From: Xanthomonas codiaei
GTDB taxonomy: Bacteria > Pseudomonadota > Gammaproteobacteria > Xanthomonadales > Xanthomonadaceae
DNA length: 64,000 nt
Assembly (NCBI RefSeq): GCF_002939785.1
Contig: NZ_MDEC01000023.1
Span: 1-64,000, forward strand
Reading direction: 5' to 3'
Shown piece after piece: positions 50,978 through 63,902 of the stretch. The notes under the pieces were generated by a model that saw only the letters and a list, made by a program, of their open reading frames with translations, searched no databases and was not told where the DNA came from. The position numbers and the translations under genes were made by a program. Position 1 is the stretch's first letter. Every line of letters starts with the position of its first letter.

Positions 50978-52840
50978 TTGTCCGATCAACCTTCCTCCGA
51001 TACCGGGAGCAGCGTCGACGCTCCCGTCGAGAAGCGCGTGCGCAAGCCGCGCGCGAGCAAGACCGCCGTCGCCCATGACGATGCCGGCACGCAGCAACCC
51101 AATCTGCCCTTGCCCGCCAGCCCCGCACCCGACGCCCCCCGCGCCCCGCAGGCACCGTCGCACGCTGCCGAATCGGCACCGGCGCAGACGTCCGGCGATG
51201 GCGCGGCTGCCGGCAACAGCACACCCAGCGCTCCCCCGGGCGGCGACAGCCAGAGCGAGCCGCGCGAGGGCGGCCAGTCGCAGCAGCAGCGCTTCAATCA
51301 GGCGCAGCAACAGCAGCACCAGAATCAGGCGCAGAGCCAGGGCCAGAACCAAGGTCAAGGTCAAGGTCAGCAGCAGGGTCAGGGCCAGAACGGCGGCCAG
51401 CATCAGCAGGGCCAGGGGCAGAACCAGCAGGGCAATCGCCGCGACCGTTTCCGCAACCGGCGCGACCGCGGTCCGCGCGACCGCTTCGGCAATGACGGCG
51501 GCGGCATGCCGTCCTCCGATGGCAGCAATGAGCCGTTCGTGGCGCGTCCGCATCCGGCCGTGCCGGAGGGCTTCCCGGTCTATTCGCTGAGCGACCTCAA
51601 GCGCATGCCGGCGCAGAAGCTGCTCGATATCGCCGACCAGCTCAACATCCAGGAAGGCGTGGCGCGCGCGCGCAAGCAGGACGTGATCTTCGCCCTGCTG
51701 AAGGTGCTCACCCGTCATGGCGAAGGCGTTGCCGCCGACGGCGTGCTGGAAATCCTGCCCGATGGTTTCGGTTTCCTGCGCGCTGCAGAAGCCAGCTACC
51801 TGGCCGGCCCGGACGATACCTATATCTCGCCCAGCCAGATCCGCCGCTTCAACCTGCGTACCGGCGATCACCTGTCCGGCCGCATCCGCTTCCCCAAGGA
51901 CGGCGAGCGCTATTTCGCGCTGTCGATCGTGGACACCATCAACGGTGAGCCGCTGGAAGCCAGCAAGAACAAGGTGCTGTTCGAGAACCTGACCCCGCTG
52001 TTCCCGCGTCGCCGCTTCCGCCTGGAACGTGGCGATGGGTCCACCGAGGACATCACCGGCCGCATCCTGGATCTGATGGCGCCGCAGGGCAAGGGTCAGC
52101 GTGCGCTGATCGTCTCCCCGCCCAAGGCCGGCAAGACGATGATGATGCAGCAGGTGGCCACCGCCATCACCACCAATCATCCCGAAGTGCACATGATCGT
52201 GCTGCTGATCGACGAGCGCCCGGAAGAAGTGACCGAAATGCAGCGCACCGTGCGCGGCGAGGTCATCTCCTCCACGTTCGACGAGCCGGCCGCGCGCCAT
52301 GTACAGGTCGCCGAGATGGTGATCGAGCGGGCCAAGCGCCTGGTCGAGCACAAGAAGGACGTGGTGATCCTGCTGGACTCGATCACCCGCCTGGCGCGCG
52401 CCTACAACAACGTGGTGCCCAGCTCCGGCAAGGTGCTCACCGGTGGTGTGGACGCCAACGCCCTGCACCGCCCGAAGCGCTTCTTCGGCGCGGCGCGTAA
52501 CGTGGAAGAAGGCGGCTCGCTGACCATCATCGCCACGGCGCTGGTGGAAACCGGCAGCAAGATGGACGAGGTGATCTACGAAGAGTTCAAGGGCACCGGC
52601 AACAGCGAAGTGCATCTGAACCGTCGCATCACCGAAAAGCGCGTGTATCCGGCGATCGACATCAACCGTTCGGGCACGCGCCGCGAAGATCTGTTGATCG
52701 AGCCGGAGCTGCTGCAGAAGATCTGGATCCTGCGCAAGCTGCTGCACCCGATGGACGAAATCGCCGCAATGGAATTCCTGCTGGACAAGATGAAGACCAC
52801 CAAGTCCAACGACGAGTTCTTCAGTTCGATGAAGCGCTGA
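50978..52840 (+). CDS. rho: Transcription termination factor Rho with a Gln-rich N-terminal extension
   Basis: 620 residues from the TTG at 50978 (GCGAGGA lies about 13 bp upstream). Residues ~1-170 are added to the E. coli length (419) and hold a Gln/Gly-rich low-complexity tract at about 100-152, then an Arg-rich stretch ([18 protein letters not shown]). The canonical protein follows: [19 protein letters not shown], the cold-shock-like RNA site GFGFLRA, P-loop [13 protein letters not shown], Walker [21 protein letters not shown] and [19 protein letters not shown]. It is a hexameric RNA helicase that ends transcription. Confidence 0.97.
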   Translation: MSDQPSSDTGSSVDAPVEKRVRKPRASKTAVAHDDAGTQQPNLPLPASPAPDAPRAPQAPSHAAESAPAQTSGDGAAAGNSTPSAPPGGDSQSEPREGGQSQQQRFNQAQQQQHQNQAQSQGQNQGQGQGQQQGQGQNGGQHQQGQGQNQQGNRRDRFRNRRDRGPRDRFGNDGGGMPSSDGSNEPFVARPHPAVPEGFPVYSLSDLKRMPAQKLLDIADQLNIQEGVARARKQDVIFALLKVLTRHGEGVAADGVLEILPDGFGFLRAAEASYLAGPDDTYISPSQIRRFNLRTGDHLSGRIRFPKDGERYFALSIVDTINGEPLEASKNKVLFENLTPLFPRRRFRLERGDGSTEDITGRILDLMAPQGKGQRALIVSPPKAGKTMMMQQVATAITTNHPEVHMIVLLIDERPEEVTEMQRTVRGEVISSTFDEPAARHVQVAEMVIERAKRLVEHKKDVVILLDSITRLARAYNNVVPSSGKVLTGGVDANALHRPKRFFGAARNVEEGGSLTIIATALVETGSKMDEVIYEEFKGTGNSEVHLNRRITEKRVYPAIDINRSGTRREDLLIEPELLQKIWILRKLLHPMDEIAAMEFLLDKMKTTKSNDEFFSSMKR

Positions 52841-52863
52841 TCCCAGCCTGCGGTACCGAAACG

Positions 52864-52891
52864 AAAAACCCCCGCGCTGCGGGGGTTTTTT
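52864..52891. terminator. Rho-independent terminator after rho
   Basis: AAAAACCCCCGC pairs with GCGGGGGTTTTTT across a GCT loop. It has a good T run on the plus strand and an A run on the other side, so it also works for the convergent aceK. Confidence 0.9.
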
Positions 52892-53063
52892 GTGGGCGTG
52901 GTTCGAGGCGAGCAGACATCGTCGCTGCATTTGGCCGCATTGCCGATGGGCGAGCCGCATCGCTGCCTGGAGGCTGGTTGAAATCGACCCTAACGACGGG
53001 TGACGCTCCGGCCGTCACCGCTGCATCGCATGGCGCCCGCGCTGCACGCTGTTTCCAGCATGC

Positions 53064-54803
53064 TCACGCCAGCCGCCGCGATTCTGCGTATGGCGGCGTA
53101 TCGGGGTAATCGTCCTCGCGCAGGCGCGCCTGCAGGTCGCGCCACCACTGCGGGTCGAACAGTTCCGGGTGGATATGCTTGACCGCTTCCAGCTGCGAGG
53201 GCGGCAGGCCCATGAACAAGGCGAAGCGCTCGGGAAAGACATCGCGCGGGCCGACATGGAACCACGGTTCGGCCGCCATCTGCTCTTCGTAGGTGGTGGG
53301 TGTGGGCCAGTCGCGAAAGGTGCATTCTGTGATCAGGCACAGCTCGTCGTAGTCGTAGAACACCGCACGCTGGTGCCGGGTGATGCCGAAGTTCTTCAGC
53401 AGCATGTCGCCGGGAAAGATGTTGTTGCGCGCCATGTCCTTGATCGCCTGGCCGTAGTCCAGCGCCGCGGCATGCGCCGCTTCGGGCAGCTGTTCGCGCA
53501 GATAAAGATTGAGCGGGCGCAGACGCCGTTGCACATAGCACAGCGCGATGAGTACATCGTCGCCATCTTCGCTCAGGCTCGTAGCGCAGCTGGTCTGCAG
53601 CTCCTGCAGCAACGCCGGCGAGAAGCGCGATTTGGGAAAGCGCAGGTAGCGATACGGCTGCGCGTCGAGCAGGCGGCCGATGCGATCGAGCTGGAAGACC
53701 AACTCGTACTTGCCCTCCACCTGCGCACGGCTCATGGTCTTGGGATAGGCGAAGCGGTCGCGGATGAGCTTGAACACCAGCGGATAACTGGGCAGGGTGA
53801 ACACCACCATGACCATGCCGGGCGTGCCATCGGCATGCACCAGCTGCTCGGACGGCTGGGCCTGGAAATGGCTGAAGAACGTGCGATAACGTTCGGTCTT
53901 GCCCTGCTTGGCGCGGCCCAGCATGGTGTACAACTCGTCCACCGGCTTGTGGGTCAACAGGCTGCGCAGGAATACCACAGCATCGCCGACAGTCGACAGG
54001 TCGGCTTGAAAATAGCTGCGCGAGTTGCTGAACAGTTGGGCGACATCACTGCGCTTGGTCAACACCGCTTCGGCACGCAAGCCAGCGGCGTCGTTGACCA
54101 GCGCGATCACGCACGGCGAGAAGCGATGTTCGCCAAACACGCGGCCGACCAGATAGGCGCGCCGTTCGCGGTAGAACACCGTCTCCAGCAACTCCACGCT
54201 GCGCACCGGGTGCTCGCCCCAGTGCGCAAGATCGTCGAGCAGGCGCACGGCAATGGCCGCCGCGCACCGCGTGCGATGCGCATACGGCACGGCGAACGCG
54301 TAGTCGCCCAGCACCCGCACCAGCATGTCGGTCAACCGGCCGGGCGAGACCGCATAGGTGTGGCGCGCCACCGGCACGGTGATGGCGTCGGTGGGTTCGA
54401 TATCCAGCGCAATGAATTCGATATCGGCATCCACGCCGTGGGTACCGAAGTAGCGCCGGGTCAGGGTGTTGTAGAAGGTCTTGTATAGCTCCTGATCGAT
54501 CAACCCGACCAGCAGCGCAGCGTAGTGGTTGCGCGCACGCATCCACAGCGCGCGATCGTGCGCCTGCCCCATCAGCACTGCACGCAGGCGCAGCATGCAC
54601 TCGGTGATGTACTGGTCGTAGAGCGCGATGCGCGCCACCGCGTCCTCGCGCGCGCCGCTCCAGTCGCGCGTTTCGAAGCGCTGCCTGGCTCGGGCAGTGA
54701 TTTCGGAGAAACGCGCGTGGTAATCCTCGAAGGCTTCATACACCGCGTGGGCGATCGCCAACGCGCGGCGTTCGGATTGCGGCGGCAAGGGTGACTGGCT
54801 CAT
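53064..54803 (-). CDS. aceK: Isocitrate dehydrogenase kinase/phosphatase AceK
   Basis: 579 residues from [16 protein letters not shown]. In E. coli AceK switches homodimeric isocitrate dehydrogenase on and off by phosphorylation. Conserved features: FVxFTxPSYP-like [20 protein letters not shown], the nucleotide loop, [20 protein letters not shown] with the catalytic Asp, and [14 protein letters not shown]. Its start overlaps the lysR stop by 4 bp, so it is second in that operon. The icd gene lies ~1.4 kb away and encodes the monomeric IDH, see findings. Confidence 0.95.
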   Translation of the reverse strand: MSQSPLPPQSERRALAIAHAVYEAFEDYHARFSEITARARQRFETRDWSGAREDAVARIALYDQYITECMLRLRAVLMGQAHDRALWMRARNHYAALLVGLIDQELYKTFYNTLTRRYFGTHGVDADIEFIALDIEPTDAITVPVARHTYAVSPGRLTDMLVRVLGDYAFAVPYAHRTRCAAAIAVRLLDDLAHWGEHPVRSVELLETVFYRERRAYLVGRVFGEHRFSPCVIALVNDAAGLRAEAVLTKRSDVAQLFSNSRSYFQADLSTVGDAVVFLRSLLTHKPVDELYTMLGRAKQGKTERYRTFFSHFQAQPSEQLVHADGTPGMVMVVFTLPSYPLVFKLIRDRFAYPKTMSRAQVEGKYELVFQLDRIGRLLDAQPYRYLRFPKSRFSPALLQELQTSCATSLSEDGDDVLIALCYVQRRLRPLNLYLREQLPEAAHAAALDYGQAIKDMARNNIFPGDMLLKNFGITRHQRAVFYDYDELCLITECTFRDWPTPTTYEEQMAAEPWFHVGPRDVFPERFALFMGLPPSQLEAVKHIHPELFDPQWWRDLQARLREDDYPDTPPYAESRRLA

Positions 54804-55759
54804 GCCGGCAGTGTCCTGGAGCGCTTGCGGCGGCGCGTGGCGGGCGGTGCGGCCGGCGGCACGTCGGTCGCCTGCTGCGCGTGAGCGACATGTTCGCGCG
54901 CCTGCACCTGCAGCCACGCGCGGAACGCGAGAAAGCCGGCATGCGCAGCCGAGCGTGGCGGATACACCAGATAGTGCGACCAGCCGGTCTTGAGCCGCTG
55001 CGCGGACAGCGCCACCAGCTGGCCGGACGCCAGCAGCAGGCGTGCGCGGGTGACGCGCCCCAATGCCACGCCGACACCATCCAGCGCGGCGCGGTGATGC
55101 GCCTCGGAGTCGTCGAGCACCGCGGCATACCGCCGTGGCGCCTGTCCGCCGAACGCCGCAAACCAGCGCAGCCAGGCGTCGTCCGGGGCGCCCAGCAATG
55201 GCCAGTGCTGCAGCGGCGGTGCGTCCGCACCGCCCATGCGCGCGATCAGGGCTGGGCTTGCCATCGGGACCAGCCATTCGTCGAACAGCGGCTCGGCGAT
55301 GACGCCCGGCCATTGCCCGGCGCCGATGCGCATGGCGCCATCGACCTGCTGCTGGCGCTCGAAGTCCACCAGCCGCTCGCTGGAAAGCAGATTGATCTCG
55401 ATGGTGGGATGGTCGGCCAGGAATCCGCCCAGCCGCGGCACCAGCCAGGTGGACGCCATCGAGGGGGTGATGCTGAGGGTGAGCGTATCTTCACGGCGCG
55501 GGCCGAACGGCTGAAACGCCTCGGCGATCGCATCCAGATGCGGTGCGATGCGCTCCAGCAGCTGCTGACCCTGCGGCGTGGCGGTGACGCCACGCGCATG
55601 CCGCTGCAACAACGGATAGCCCAGGCGTTGCTCGAGCGCACGCATCTGGTGGCTGAGCGCGCTGACGGTCAGATGCATCGCGGCGGCGGCGCGCGACAGG
55701 TTGCCCAGGCGCACTGCGCTGACGAAGCCTTGCAAAGCGTGAAGCGGCGGACGCGACAT
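54800..55759 (-). CDS. LysR-family regulator (GcvA-like)
   Basis: 319 residues. N-terminal helix-turn-helix [10 protein letters not shown]-type motif: [20 protein letters not shown] followed by [20 protein letters not shown]. The rest is the periplasmic-binding-protein-like effector domain. A basic tail ([12 protein letters not shown]) ends the protein. It is coupled to aceK and divergent from the small gene at 55863; the gap between holds three inverted repeats. It probably controls that promoter and perhaps its own operon. Confidence 0.93.
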   Translation of the reverse strand: MSRPPLHALQGFVSAVRLGNLSRAAAAMHLTVSALSHQMRALEQRLGYPLLQRHARGVTATPQGQQLLERIAPHLDAIAEAFQPFGPRREDTLTLSITPSMASTWLVPRLGGFLADHPTIEINLLSSERLVDFERQQQVDGAMRIGAGQWPGVIAEPLFDEWLVPMASPALIARMGGADAPPLQHWPLLGAPDDAWLRWFAAFGGQAPRRYAAVLDDSEAHHRAALDGVGVALGRVTRARLLLASGQLVALSAQRLKTGWSHYLVYPPRSAAHAGFLAFRAWLQVQAREHVAHAQQATDVPPAAPPATRRRKRSRTLPA

Positions 55760-55769
55760 GGGCAGACCC

Positions 55770-55853
55770 TTGAATGAAATTCAACCCGACGTTGCAAAAG
55801 CCTCGCTTTTGCCGCCTCTAGCCTGCGCCTACTGTGGATTCCACTCAAGTGGA
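55770..55853. promoter_or_regulatory. Three inverted repeats in the lysR divergent promoter
   Basis: TTGAATGAAATTCAA (55770-55784; 6-bp arms, 3-bp centre), GCAAAAG/CTTTTGC (55794-55800, 55806-55812) and TCCACT/AGTGGA (55840-55845, 55848-55853). The first looks like a LysR T-N11-A site. The second could be a stem-loop or second operator. Which protein binds each is inferred. Confidence 0.65.
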
Positions 55854-55862
55854 GGCAGGATC

Positions 55863-56102
55863 ATGCGCATCTTTACCGACTTGCTGTTCCAGCACGGGCA
55901 CATTGCCGACGTGGCGCTTGCGCGGCAGCTGGCCGAGCCGGAGACCGTGGCGGACCCGGCAGTGCCGCAGGCCCCGGAGGCCGCTGCCGCACCCGACGCA
56001 GGACACATCGACGCGGCGCAACGCGCCCGACGCGAGCAACGCATGGCGCGCCGCACGCGCCGCCTGCTGCGCGCCGTCACGGCGCTGTCGCCCTTCCGCT
56101 GA
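55863..56102 (+). CDS. Small hypothetical protein divergent from lysR
   Basis: 79 residues: [20 protein letters not shown], an Ala/Pro-rich middle, and a basic Arg-rich C-terminal helix ([20 protein letters not shown]). No signal peptide. It follows the divergent promoter of the LysR regulator and is thus its most likely target. Family not recognised; a DNA- or RNA-binding role is possible from the charge but not shown. Confidence 0.65.
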   Translation: MRIFTDLLFQHGHIADVALARQLAEPETVADPAVPQAPEAAAAPDAGHIDAAQRARREQRMARRTRRLLRAVTALSPFR

Positions 56103-56110
56103 AACGACAA

Positions 56111-56135
56111 GGCCCGCCTCTGGAGGAGGCGGGCC
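56111..56135. terminator. Hairpin between the small gene and icd
   Basis: GGCCCGCCTC (56111-56120) pairs with GAGGCGGGCC (56126-56135). Both convergent genes can use it. No T run. Confidence 0.75.
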
Positions 56136-56179
56136 CTGCGTGTCGCTACGGTTCACGCACCGACAGGCGGTGCCGCCGA

Positions 56180-58768
<2,589 letters not shown>

Positions 58769-59329
58769 TTACTTGACCGTGATGGTCTGCGGCGTACCTG
58801 CAGGCTTGCCGTCGACCATGACCTGCGCAGTGTAAGTGCCGGCCGGCCAGCCATCTGGCTTGCTGAAGCTCATGTTGGTGGTTTCTGCACCGCTGGTAGT
58901 CAGCGTGGCGCTCTGCTCGCCGGCCACCTGCCCATCCTGGTAGGTGAGCTTGGCCGACAGCGGCACATTGCTCGCACTGCCTTCGGTCTTGACCGACACG
59001 ATGATGGTGTCCTTGCTGCCGACGTTGGCCGACGGCGTCACCGTCTTGTCCGCAGCGGCAACCGTGCCGACCGCAACGCTGGACACCGTGACGCTGGTGC
59101 CGGCCATTGCCGCGGCATCGGTGCTGGCAGCGCCAGTGGCGGTGCCCTGCGCAGCCTGATCGCTGGCCGGTGGTGTGGCCGCCGGGCCCGGCATGGCGTC
59201 GGTGGCCGCGCCAGAAGTCGGATCCTTGGCGACGTTGGAATCGTCGTTGGCTTCCTTGCGGCAACCCGACAAGGCAAGAACACCCGCCAAGGCGAGAACC
59301 AGGGTGCTGGAAACGGCTTTGGTACGCAT
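58769..59329 (-). CDS. Lipoprotein with an Ig-like C-terminal domain
   Basis: 186 residues from MRTKAVSSTLVL. Signal peptide and lipobox LALSGC, with Cys at about position 23. An Ala/Thr/Ser-rich middle is followed by a beta-rich C-terminal domain (TYQDGQVAGEQSATLTTSG, WPAGTYTAQVMVDGKPAGTP) that resembles a fibronectin/Ig-like fold. Lipid-anchored; membrane side not decided. Function unknown. Confidence 0.8.
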   Translation of the reverse strand: MRTKAVSSTLVLALAGVLALSGCRKEANDDSNVAKDPTSGAATDAMPGPAATPPASDQAAQGTATGAASTDAAAMAGTSVTVSSVAVGTVAAADKTVTPSANVGSKDTIIVSVKTEGSASNVPLSAKLTYQDGQVAGEQSATLTTSGAETTNMSFSKPDGWPAGTYTAQVMVDGKPAGTPQTITVK

Positions 59330-59424
59330 GGATCGATCTCCAAATGGCGAATGGATCAAACAAATGAGTGAGGCGTCAGGCATCGCGCCGATGTGTCGGT
59401 ACGCGTGTCGACGGTGAGGTGCGC

Positions 59425-59718
59425 CTACGCTCTCGGCGGCAAATGCAGCACCTGGCCAGGAAAGATCTTGTCCGGGTCCTGCAAGGTATCGCGGTTGACT
59501 TCGAAGATACGCGGCCACAGCGCGCCATCGCCGAGATGGCGCTTGGCGATCTTGGACAGGCTGTCGCCTGCCTGCACGGTGACGGTTTCGCCGACCAGTT
59601 GCGCGGTGCTTTGCACGCTGGAGCGCACGTTGGAAAAATCCGCCGCGGGCGCCACATCGGCGGTGCTGTCGACCAAGGCGGTGACGTTGGAGAAATCGGC
59701 TTTGTTGTCGGCACTCAT
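59425..59718 (-). CDS. LysM-domain protein, YgaU-like
   Basis: 97 residues. The first ~45 hold short repeats (ADFSNVTALVDSTADVAP). The last ~52 are a LysM motif: VTVQAGDSLSKIAKRHLGDG, ALWPRIFEVNRDTLQDPDKI and FPGQVLHLPP, like the C-terminal domain of YgaU/Kbp. No signal peptide, so the protein may act in the cytoplasm or reach the periplasm by other means. Upstream of the lipoprotein on the same strand. Confidence 0.82.
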   Translation of the reverse strand: MSADNKADFSNVTALVDSTADVAPAADFSNVRSSVQSTAQLVGETVTVQAGDSLSKIAKRHLGDGALWPRIFEVNRDTLQDPDKIFPGQVLHLPPRA

Positions 59719-59815
59719 TGCGGCAGCCCTGTGCAGGTGATGCAGGCAGGGTGCGCGGAGTGCCGTTAAGCATGGATCGCGCCGTCGTGAAGCCGGCGCG
59801 ATCACGCAGCTGCGA

Positions 59816-60631
59816 TTACTGGCGCAGATCTCGGAAGATCGACAGCGGCGTGGGCAAGCCGGGTGAGCTGCGCAGCGGGTTGATGTCCAGCCCGCCGCGG
59901 CGGGTGTAGCGCGCCTCGACCACCAGCCACTCGGGCGCACATCGCTGCATCACATCGTTGAAGATGCGCTCCACGCACTGCTCGTGGAATTCGGCATGGT
60001 CGCGGAAACTCACCAGATAGCGCAGCAGGCCTTCGCGGTCGATCGGCGCGCCGCGATAACGCACGCTCACGCTGGCCCAATCCGGCTGGCCGGTGACCGG
60101 GCAGTTGGATTTGAGCAGTGCCGAGGTCAGCACTTCTTCCACCGCCGGCTGTGCGAGCGCATGCAGATACGCGGCGTTGGGCGGGCCGTAATCGTCGATG
60201 CTGACATCCAGCGCATCGATGGACTCGCCCTCGCCCACCGCATCGATTGGCGGCAGACCGAATTCCACCACCACATCGGCGCCGGCCCGCGTGGACAGGT
60301 CGGTGGCGATGCGTGTACGCACGGCTTCGGCGCTATTGAAGCGGGTGGCGTTGAGCGAATTCAGATACAACTTGAGCGACTTGGACTCGATCAACGACGG
60401 CGAGTCGCAGGGCACATGCAGGGTGGCGGTGGCCACGCAAGGCTTGCCCTGCGCATCGAGCCAGCTCAGCTCGTAGGCATGCCAGCGGTCACGCCCGATG
60501 AAGGGCAGCGCACCGGTCAGGCCGATCGCCTCGCGCCCGGCCGCACGCGGAATCGGAAACAGCAGCGACGGATCGTAGCCGCTGGGATAGGCGACCTCAC
60601 GACCGAGGGTGGAATCTTCTGGGGTATTCAT
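59816..60631 (-). CDS. queF: NADPH-dependent 7-cyano-7-deazaguanine reductase QueF
   Basis: 271 residues, the bimodular (long) form. It reduces preQ0 to preQ1 in queuosine synthesis. Catalytic Cys and Asp lie in [15 protein letters not shown], with [13 protein letters not shown] (the QueF motif) and [10 protein letters not shown]. Start [16 protein letters not shown] is typical. Single gene. Confidence 0.95.
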   Translation of the reverse strand: MNTPEDSTLGREVAYPSGYDPSLLFPIPRAAGREAIGLTGALPFIGRDRWHAYELSWLDAQGKPCVATATLHVPCDSPSLIESKSLKLYLNSLNATRFNSAEAVRTRIATDLSTRAGADVVVEFGLPPIDAVGEGESIDALDVSIDDYGPPNAAYLHALAQPAVEEVLTSALLKSNCPVTGQPDWASVSVRYRGAPIDREGLLRYLVSFRDHAEFHEQCVERIFNDVMQRCAPEWLVVEARYTRRGGLDINPLRSSPGLPTPLSIFRDLRQ

Positions 60632-60765
60632 CCGACCATTTTAGGCCGCCCGGGCTGGCCGTGAGGTATATGGCGATGCGGACACACGGACGAAACGGCA
60701 ACACGGTTTTTTTAAAGCCAGACCTGCCCACCAGCATTGAAGAGGAGACCCGCCCAGCCGCGGGC

Positions 60766-60786
60766 GAATCCCCAATCCCGACTCCC
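60766..60786 (-). repeat. Heptamer array next to the M20 gene stop codon
   Basis: GAATCCC, CAATCCC, GACTCCC (60766-60786); on the coding strand GGGAGTC, GGGATTG, GGGATTC. It begins 3 bp after the stop at 60790. Same family as at 10684 and 18582. Confidence 0.8.
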
Positions 60787-60789
60787 AAC

Positions 60790-62097
60790 TCACCCCTGCT
60801 GCAGATAATCCAGCGATACCTGCAACAGCGCACGCAAGCCCACATCCAGCGAGGACTCGTCCAGCAGGAACTGCGGCGAGTGGTTGCTGGGCGCAGTGGC
60901 CGGGTCGATGCCCTTGACGGTGGAGCCGACGAAGAAGAACATCGACGGCACCTGCTGGGCGTAGAACGAGAAGTCTTCGGCGCCCATCTGCAACGGCGGC
61001 TCGTAGACGTTGTCCGCACCCACCACCGCCTGCAGGCTGGGCAGCATCTTGGCCGTCAGGGCCGGGTCGTTGACCGTGGCCGGGTTGCCGTCCTGGTCGG
61101 GCACCTTCGCGTCCACCTTGGCACCATGCGCGGCAGCGGTGTGCTCGGCCACGTTCTTCAGGTCGGCAAAGATCTGCTGGCGCATGCCTTCGTCGAAGGT
61201 GCGGATGGTGCCGACCATTTCCACGTCGTCGGGGATGATGTTGTAGCGGATGCCGCCCTTGATCGCACCGAAGCTGAGTACCGCCGGCTGCTTGGACAGG
61301 TTGGCGCGGCGGCTGATCACCGTCTGCGCGGTGGAGATCATGTCGGCGCTGGCCACGATCGGGTCGATGCCGTTCCACGGCGCCGAGCCATGGGTCTGGC
61401 GGCCGATCATCTTGATCGCGAAGCGATCCGAGGCCGCCATCAGCGGACCGCTGCGCACCGCGATCTTGCCGGCCTGCACGCTGGAGAACACATGCAGGCC
61501 GAACACCGCCTGCGGCTTGAAGTCGGCGAACAGGCCTTCCTTCAGCATCAGCGAGGCGCCGCCCTCTTCATTGCCGGGTGCGCCTTCTTCGGAGGGTTGG
61601 AAGATCAGCATCACCTCGCCCGGCAGCTGCTCGCGCATGCCCACCAGCGCTTCGGCCACGCCGAGCAGGATGGCGGTGTGGGCGTCGTGGCCGCAGGCAT
61701 GCATCACCCCGACCTGCTCGCCGCGGTATTCGGCGGTGGCCTTGGAGGCGAACGGCAGCCCGGTCTGCTCTTTCACCGGCAGCGCGTCCATGTCCGCGCG
61801 CAGGGCGATCTTCGGGCCGGGCTTGCCGCCCTTGATGATGGCCACCACGCCGTGATGGGCGATGCCGGTGCGCGGCTTGAGGCCCAGCTTGCGCAGCTGC
61901 GCGGCCACCGTGGCGGCGGTGCGCTCTTCGCGGTTGGACAGTTCCGGATGCTGGTGGAAGTCGCGCCGCCACTGCACCACCTTGGGCTGCAGCGTGGCGG
62001 CGACGGTGGCGACCTCGGGGCGCGGCGCGGTCTGCGCGGCGGCGAGCATGGGCAGGGCGAGCAACAGCGCGCCGGACAGCAGGCGGGAGTGGCGCAT
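60790..62097 (-). CDS. Secreted M20-family amidohydrolase
   Basis: 435 residues from MRHSRLLSG with a signal peptide (LLSGALLLALPMLAAAQT). M20D (IAA-amino-acid hydrolase/aminoacylase-like) family. Zinc-site motifs: MHACGHDAHTAILLG, EEGAPGNEEGGA, and H in AVFGLHVFSSV; dimer domain in the middle. Relatives split N-acyl amino acids or plant auxin conjugates. Substrate unknown. Periplasmic. The heptamer array lies right after its stop. Confidence 0.9.
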   Translation of the reverse strand: MRHSRLLSGALLLALPMLAAAQTAPRPEVATVAATLQPKVVQWRRDFHQHPELSNREERTAATVAAQLRKLGLKPRTGIAHHGVVAIIKGGKPGPKIALRADMDALPVKEQTGLPFASKATAEYRGEQVGVMHACGHDAHTAILLGVAEALVGMREQLPGEVMLIFQPSEEGAPGNEEGGASLMLKEGLFADFKPQAVFGLHVFSSVQAGKIAVRSGPLMAASDRFAIKMIGRQTHGSAPWNGIDPIVASADMISTAQTVISRRANLSKQPAVLSFGAIKGGIRYNIIPDDVEMVGTIRTFDEGMRQQIFADLKNVAEHTAAAHGAKVDAKVPDQDGNPATVNDPALTAKMLPSLQAVVGADNVYEPPLQMGAEDFSFYAQQVPSMFFFVGSTVKGIDPATAPSNHSPQFLLDESSLDVGLRALLQVSLDYLQQG

Positions 62098-62565
62098 CAA
62101 CAATCCTCTAATGAACGATCTGCACTGTAGTCCACCTGCGCGATCAGGTCGCGTCCCTCGTGGTGCTTTCGAACAGAGCGGACGTTGGCGCGCCGATGCA
62201 GGGCCGCATGGCACGCGCTGGACAGGGGCGGCGATGGCGTTGCAGTGCCGGCCGGCCTGGCGTCGTCACCGCTCTCCCTCTGGCCGCGTCGAATGGCCGG
62301 CGAACATTTGGCCTGGCCGCCCACGGCCACCCGTCGCCGGGCTTGTCCGCAGGCGCACACTGCGTTGGTGCGACCAGATTCAGCCCGGCGGTCAACCGTT
62401 TCGGCGTTGACGCGTTGCCGCTACACGCATCCGTGAACGGTGTGGTCGTTTCGCCAGGCGGGGCGTTACTTCAGTAATGCTCAATTGCCTGTTCGCAACG
62501 ATATGCTTCGCAAAGCCGCCCCACGGTCGCCTCCCAGCGCCCGGCCCGTCCTCAGGAGTTGTCGC
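62098..62565 (+). other. Intergenic region upstream of the RND operon
   Basis: 468 bp without a gene. Near its right end, inverted repeat TTACT-TC-AGTAA (62466-62477, with a longer imperfect arm to 62463-62480) and direct repeats TTCGCAA (62492-62498, 62507-62513). They could be operator sites for the efflux operon. Upstream parts hold nothing I recognise. Confidence 0.5.
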
Positions 62566-63807
62566 ATGTCGCGTTTTTGGAAGATCACACTGCTGGTCGT
62601 AGCGGTGCTCGTCGTGGTGTTCGTCGCAATGCGGATGATGGGTGGGGGCAGTCAGGGCAAGCGGGCGGGCGCGCCGGACGGCAACGGCACCGAAAACAGC
62701 GCCCCGGTGCCGGTCACGGTCGTGGCCGCCACCACCCAGGATGTGCCGGTGTATGCCAGCGCGCTGGGCACGGTGACCGCGCTCAACACGGTGACGGTCA
62801 GCCCGCAGGTCGGCGGCCAGTTGATGAGCCTGAATTTCAAGGAAGGCCAGGAAGTGAAGAAGGGCGAGCTGCTGGCGCAGATCGACCCGCGCACGCTGCA
62901 GGCCAGCTACGACCAGGCGCTGGCGGCCAAGCGCCAGAACCAGGCGCTGCTGGCGACCTCGCGGGTGAACTACCAGCGCTCCAACGACCCCGCCTACAAG
63001 CAGTACGTCTCGCGTACCGATCTGGACACCCAGCGCAACCAGGTGGCGCAGTACGAGGCCGCGGTGGCCGCCAACGATGCGCAGATGCGCTCGGCGCAGG
63101 TGCAACTGCAGTTCACCCGGGTGACCGCGCCGATCGACGGCATTGCCGGCATCCGCGGCGTGGACGTGGGCAATATCGTCAGCACCACCTCCACCATCGT
63201 GACCCTGACCCAGATCCGCCCGATCTACGTGTCCTTCAACCTGCCCGAGCGCGAGTTGCAGGCGGTACGCAGCGGCCAGGCGGCCGCACCGCTGGCCGTG
63301 GCCGCACTGGACCGCGGCGATGCGCATGTGATCAGCGGCGACGGCAAGCTGGATGTGATCGACAACCGCATCGCCACCGACAGCGGCACCTTCGGCGCGC
63401 GTGCCATTTTCGACAACACCGACAGCGCCTTGTGGCCGGGACAGTTCGTCAACGTGCGGCTGCAGTTGCGCACCATCGCCGGCGGCACCGTGGTGCCGAC
63501 CCAGGCCGTGCAGCGCGGCCCGGACGGGGATTACGTCTACGTGGTGGGCAACGACAACACCGCGCAGATGCGCACCGTGGTGCAGGGCGTGGAGGTGGAC
63601 GACAGCCACGTGCAGGTGACCAAGGGCCTCAAGCCCGGCGAGCGCGTAGTGACCGAAGGCCAGTTCCGGCTCAAGCCGGGCAGCAAGGTCACCGCGCTCA
63701 AGCCGGGCGAGACGCCGCCGGAGCCCACCGAGGCCGAGCTCAAGGCGGCGCAGGAAAAGCAGAAGGGTGGCGGCGGCGGTGGCCGTCGTGGCGGCGGTCC
63801 GCGCTAA
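62566..63807 (+). CDS. RND efflux periplasmic adaptor (MdtA-like)
   Basis: 413 residues from MSRFWKITLLVVAVLVVVFV, preceded by CAGGAG. Adaptor (HlyD/AcrA) family: a membrane anchor; lipoyl halves with VYASALGTVTALNTVTVSPQ and VGGQLMSLNFKEGQEVKKGE; alpha-hairpin; RVTAPIDGIAGIRGVDVGN; beta-barrel; Gly-rich C-terminal tail (GGGGGGRRGGG). It links an inner-membrane RND pump to an outer-membrane TolC-type channel. Followed at 63903 by the pump gene. Confidence 0.93.
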   Translation: MSRFWKITLLVVAVLVVVFVAMRMMGGGSQGKRAGAPDGNGTENSAPVPVTVVAATTQDVPVYASALGTVTALNTVTVSPQVGGQLMSLNFKEGQEVKKGELLAQIDPRTLQASYDQALAAKRQNQALLATSRVNYQRSNDPAYKQYVSRTDLDTQRNQVAQYEAAVAANDAQMRSAQVQLQFTRVTAPIDGIAGIRGVDVGNIVSTTSTIVTLTQIRPIYVSFNLPERELQAVRSGQAAAPLAVAALDRGDAHVISGDGKLDVIDNRIATDSGTFGARAIFDNTDSALWPGQFVNVRLQLRTIAGGTVVPTQAVQRGPDGDYVYVVGNDNTAQMRTVVQGVEVDDSHVQVTKGLKPGERVVTEGQFRLKPGSKVTALKPGETPPEPTEAELKAAQEKQKGGGGGGRRGGGPR

Positions 63808-63902
63808 TGCCTGACCACTGGCGACGGACCACTCCGTCGCCAGTGCGCGTCGGCGCCCTGCGCGCCGGCACCGATTGACGTCTTCAGCAAGGATCCCCCC
63901 CC

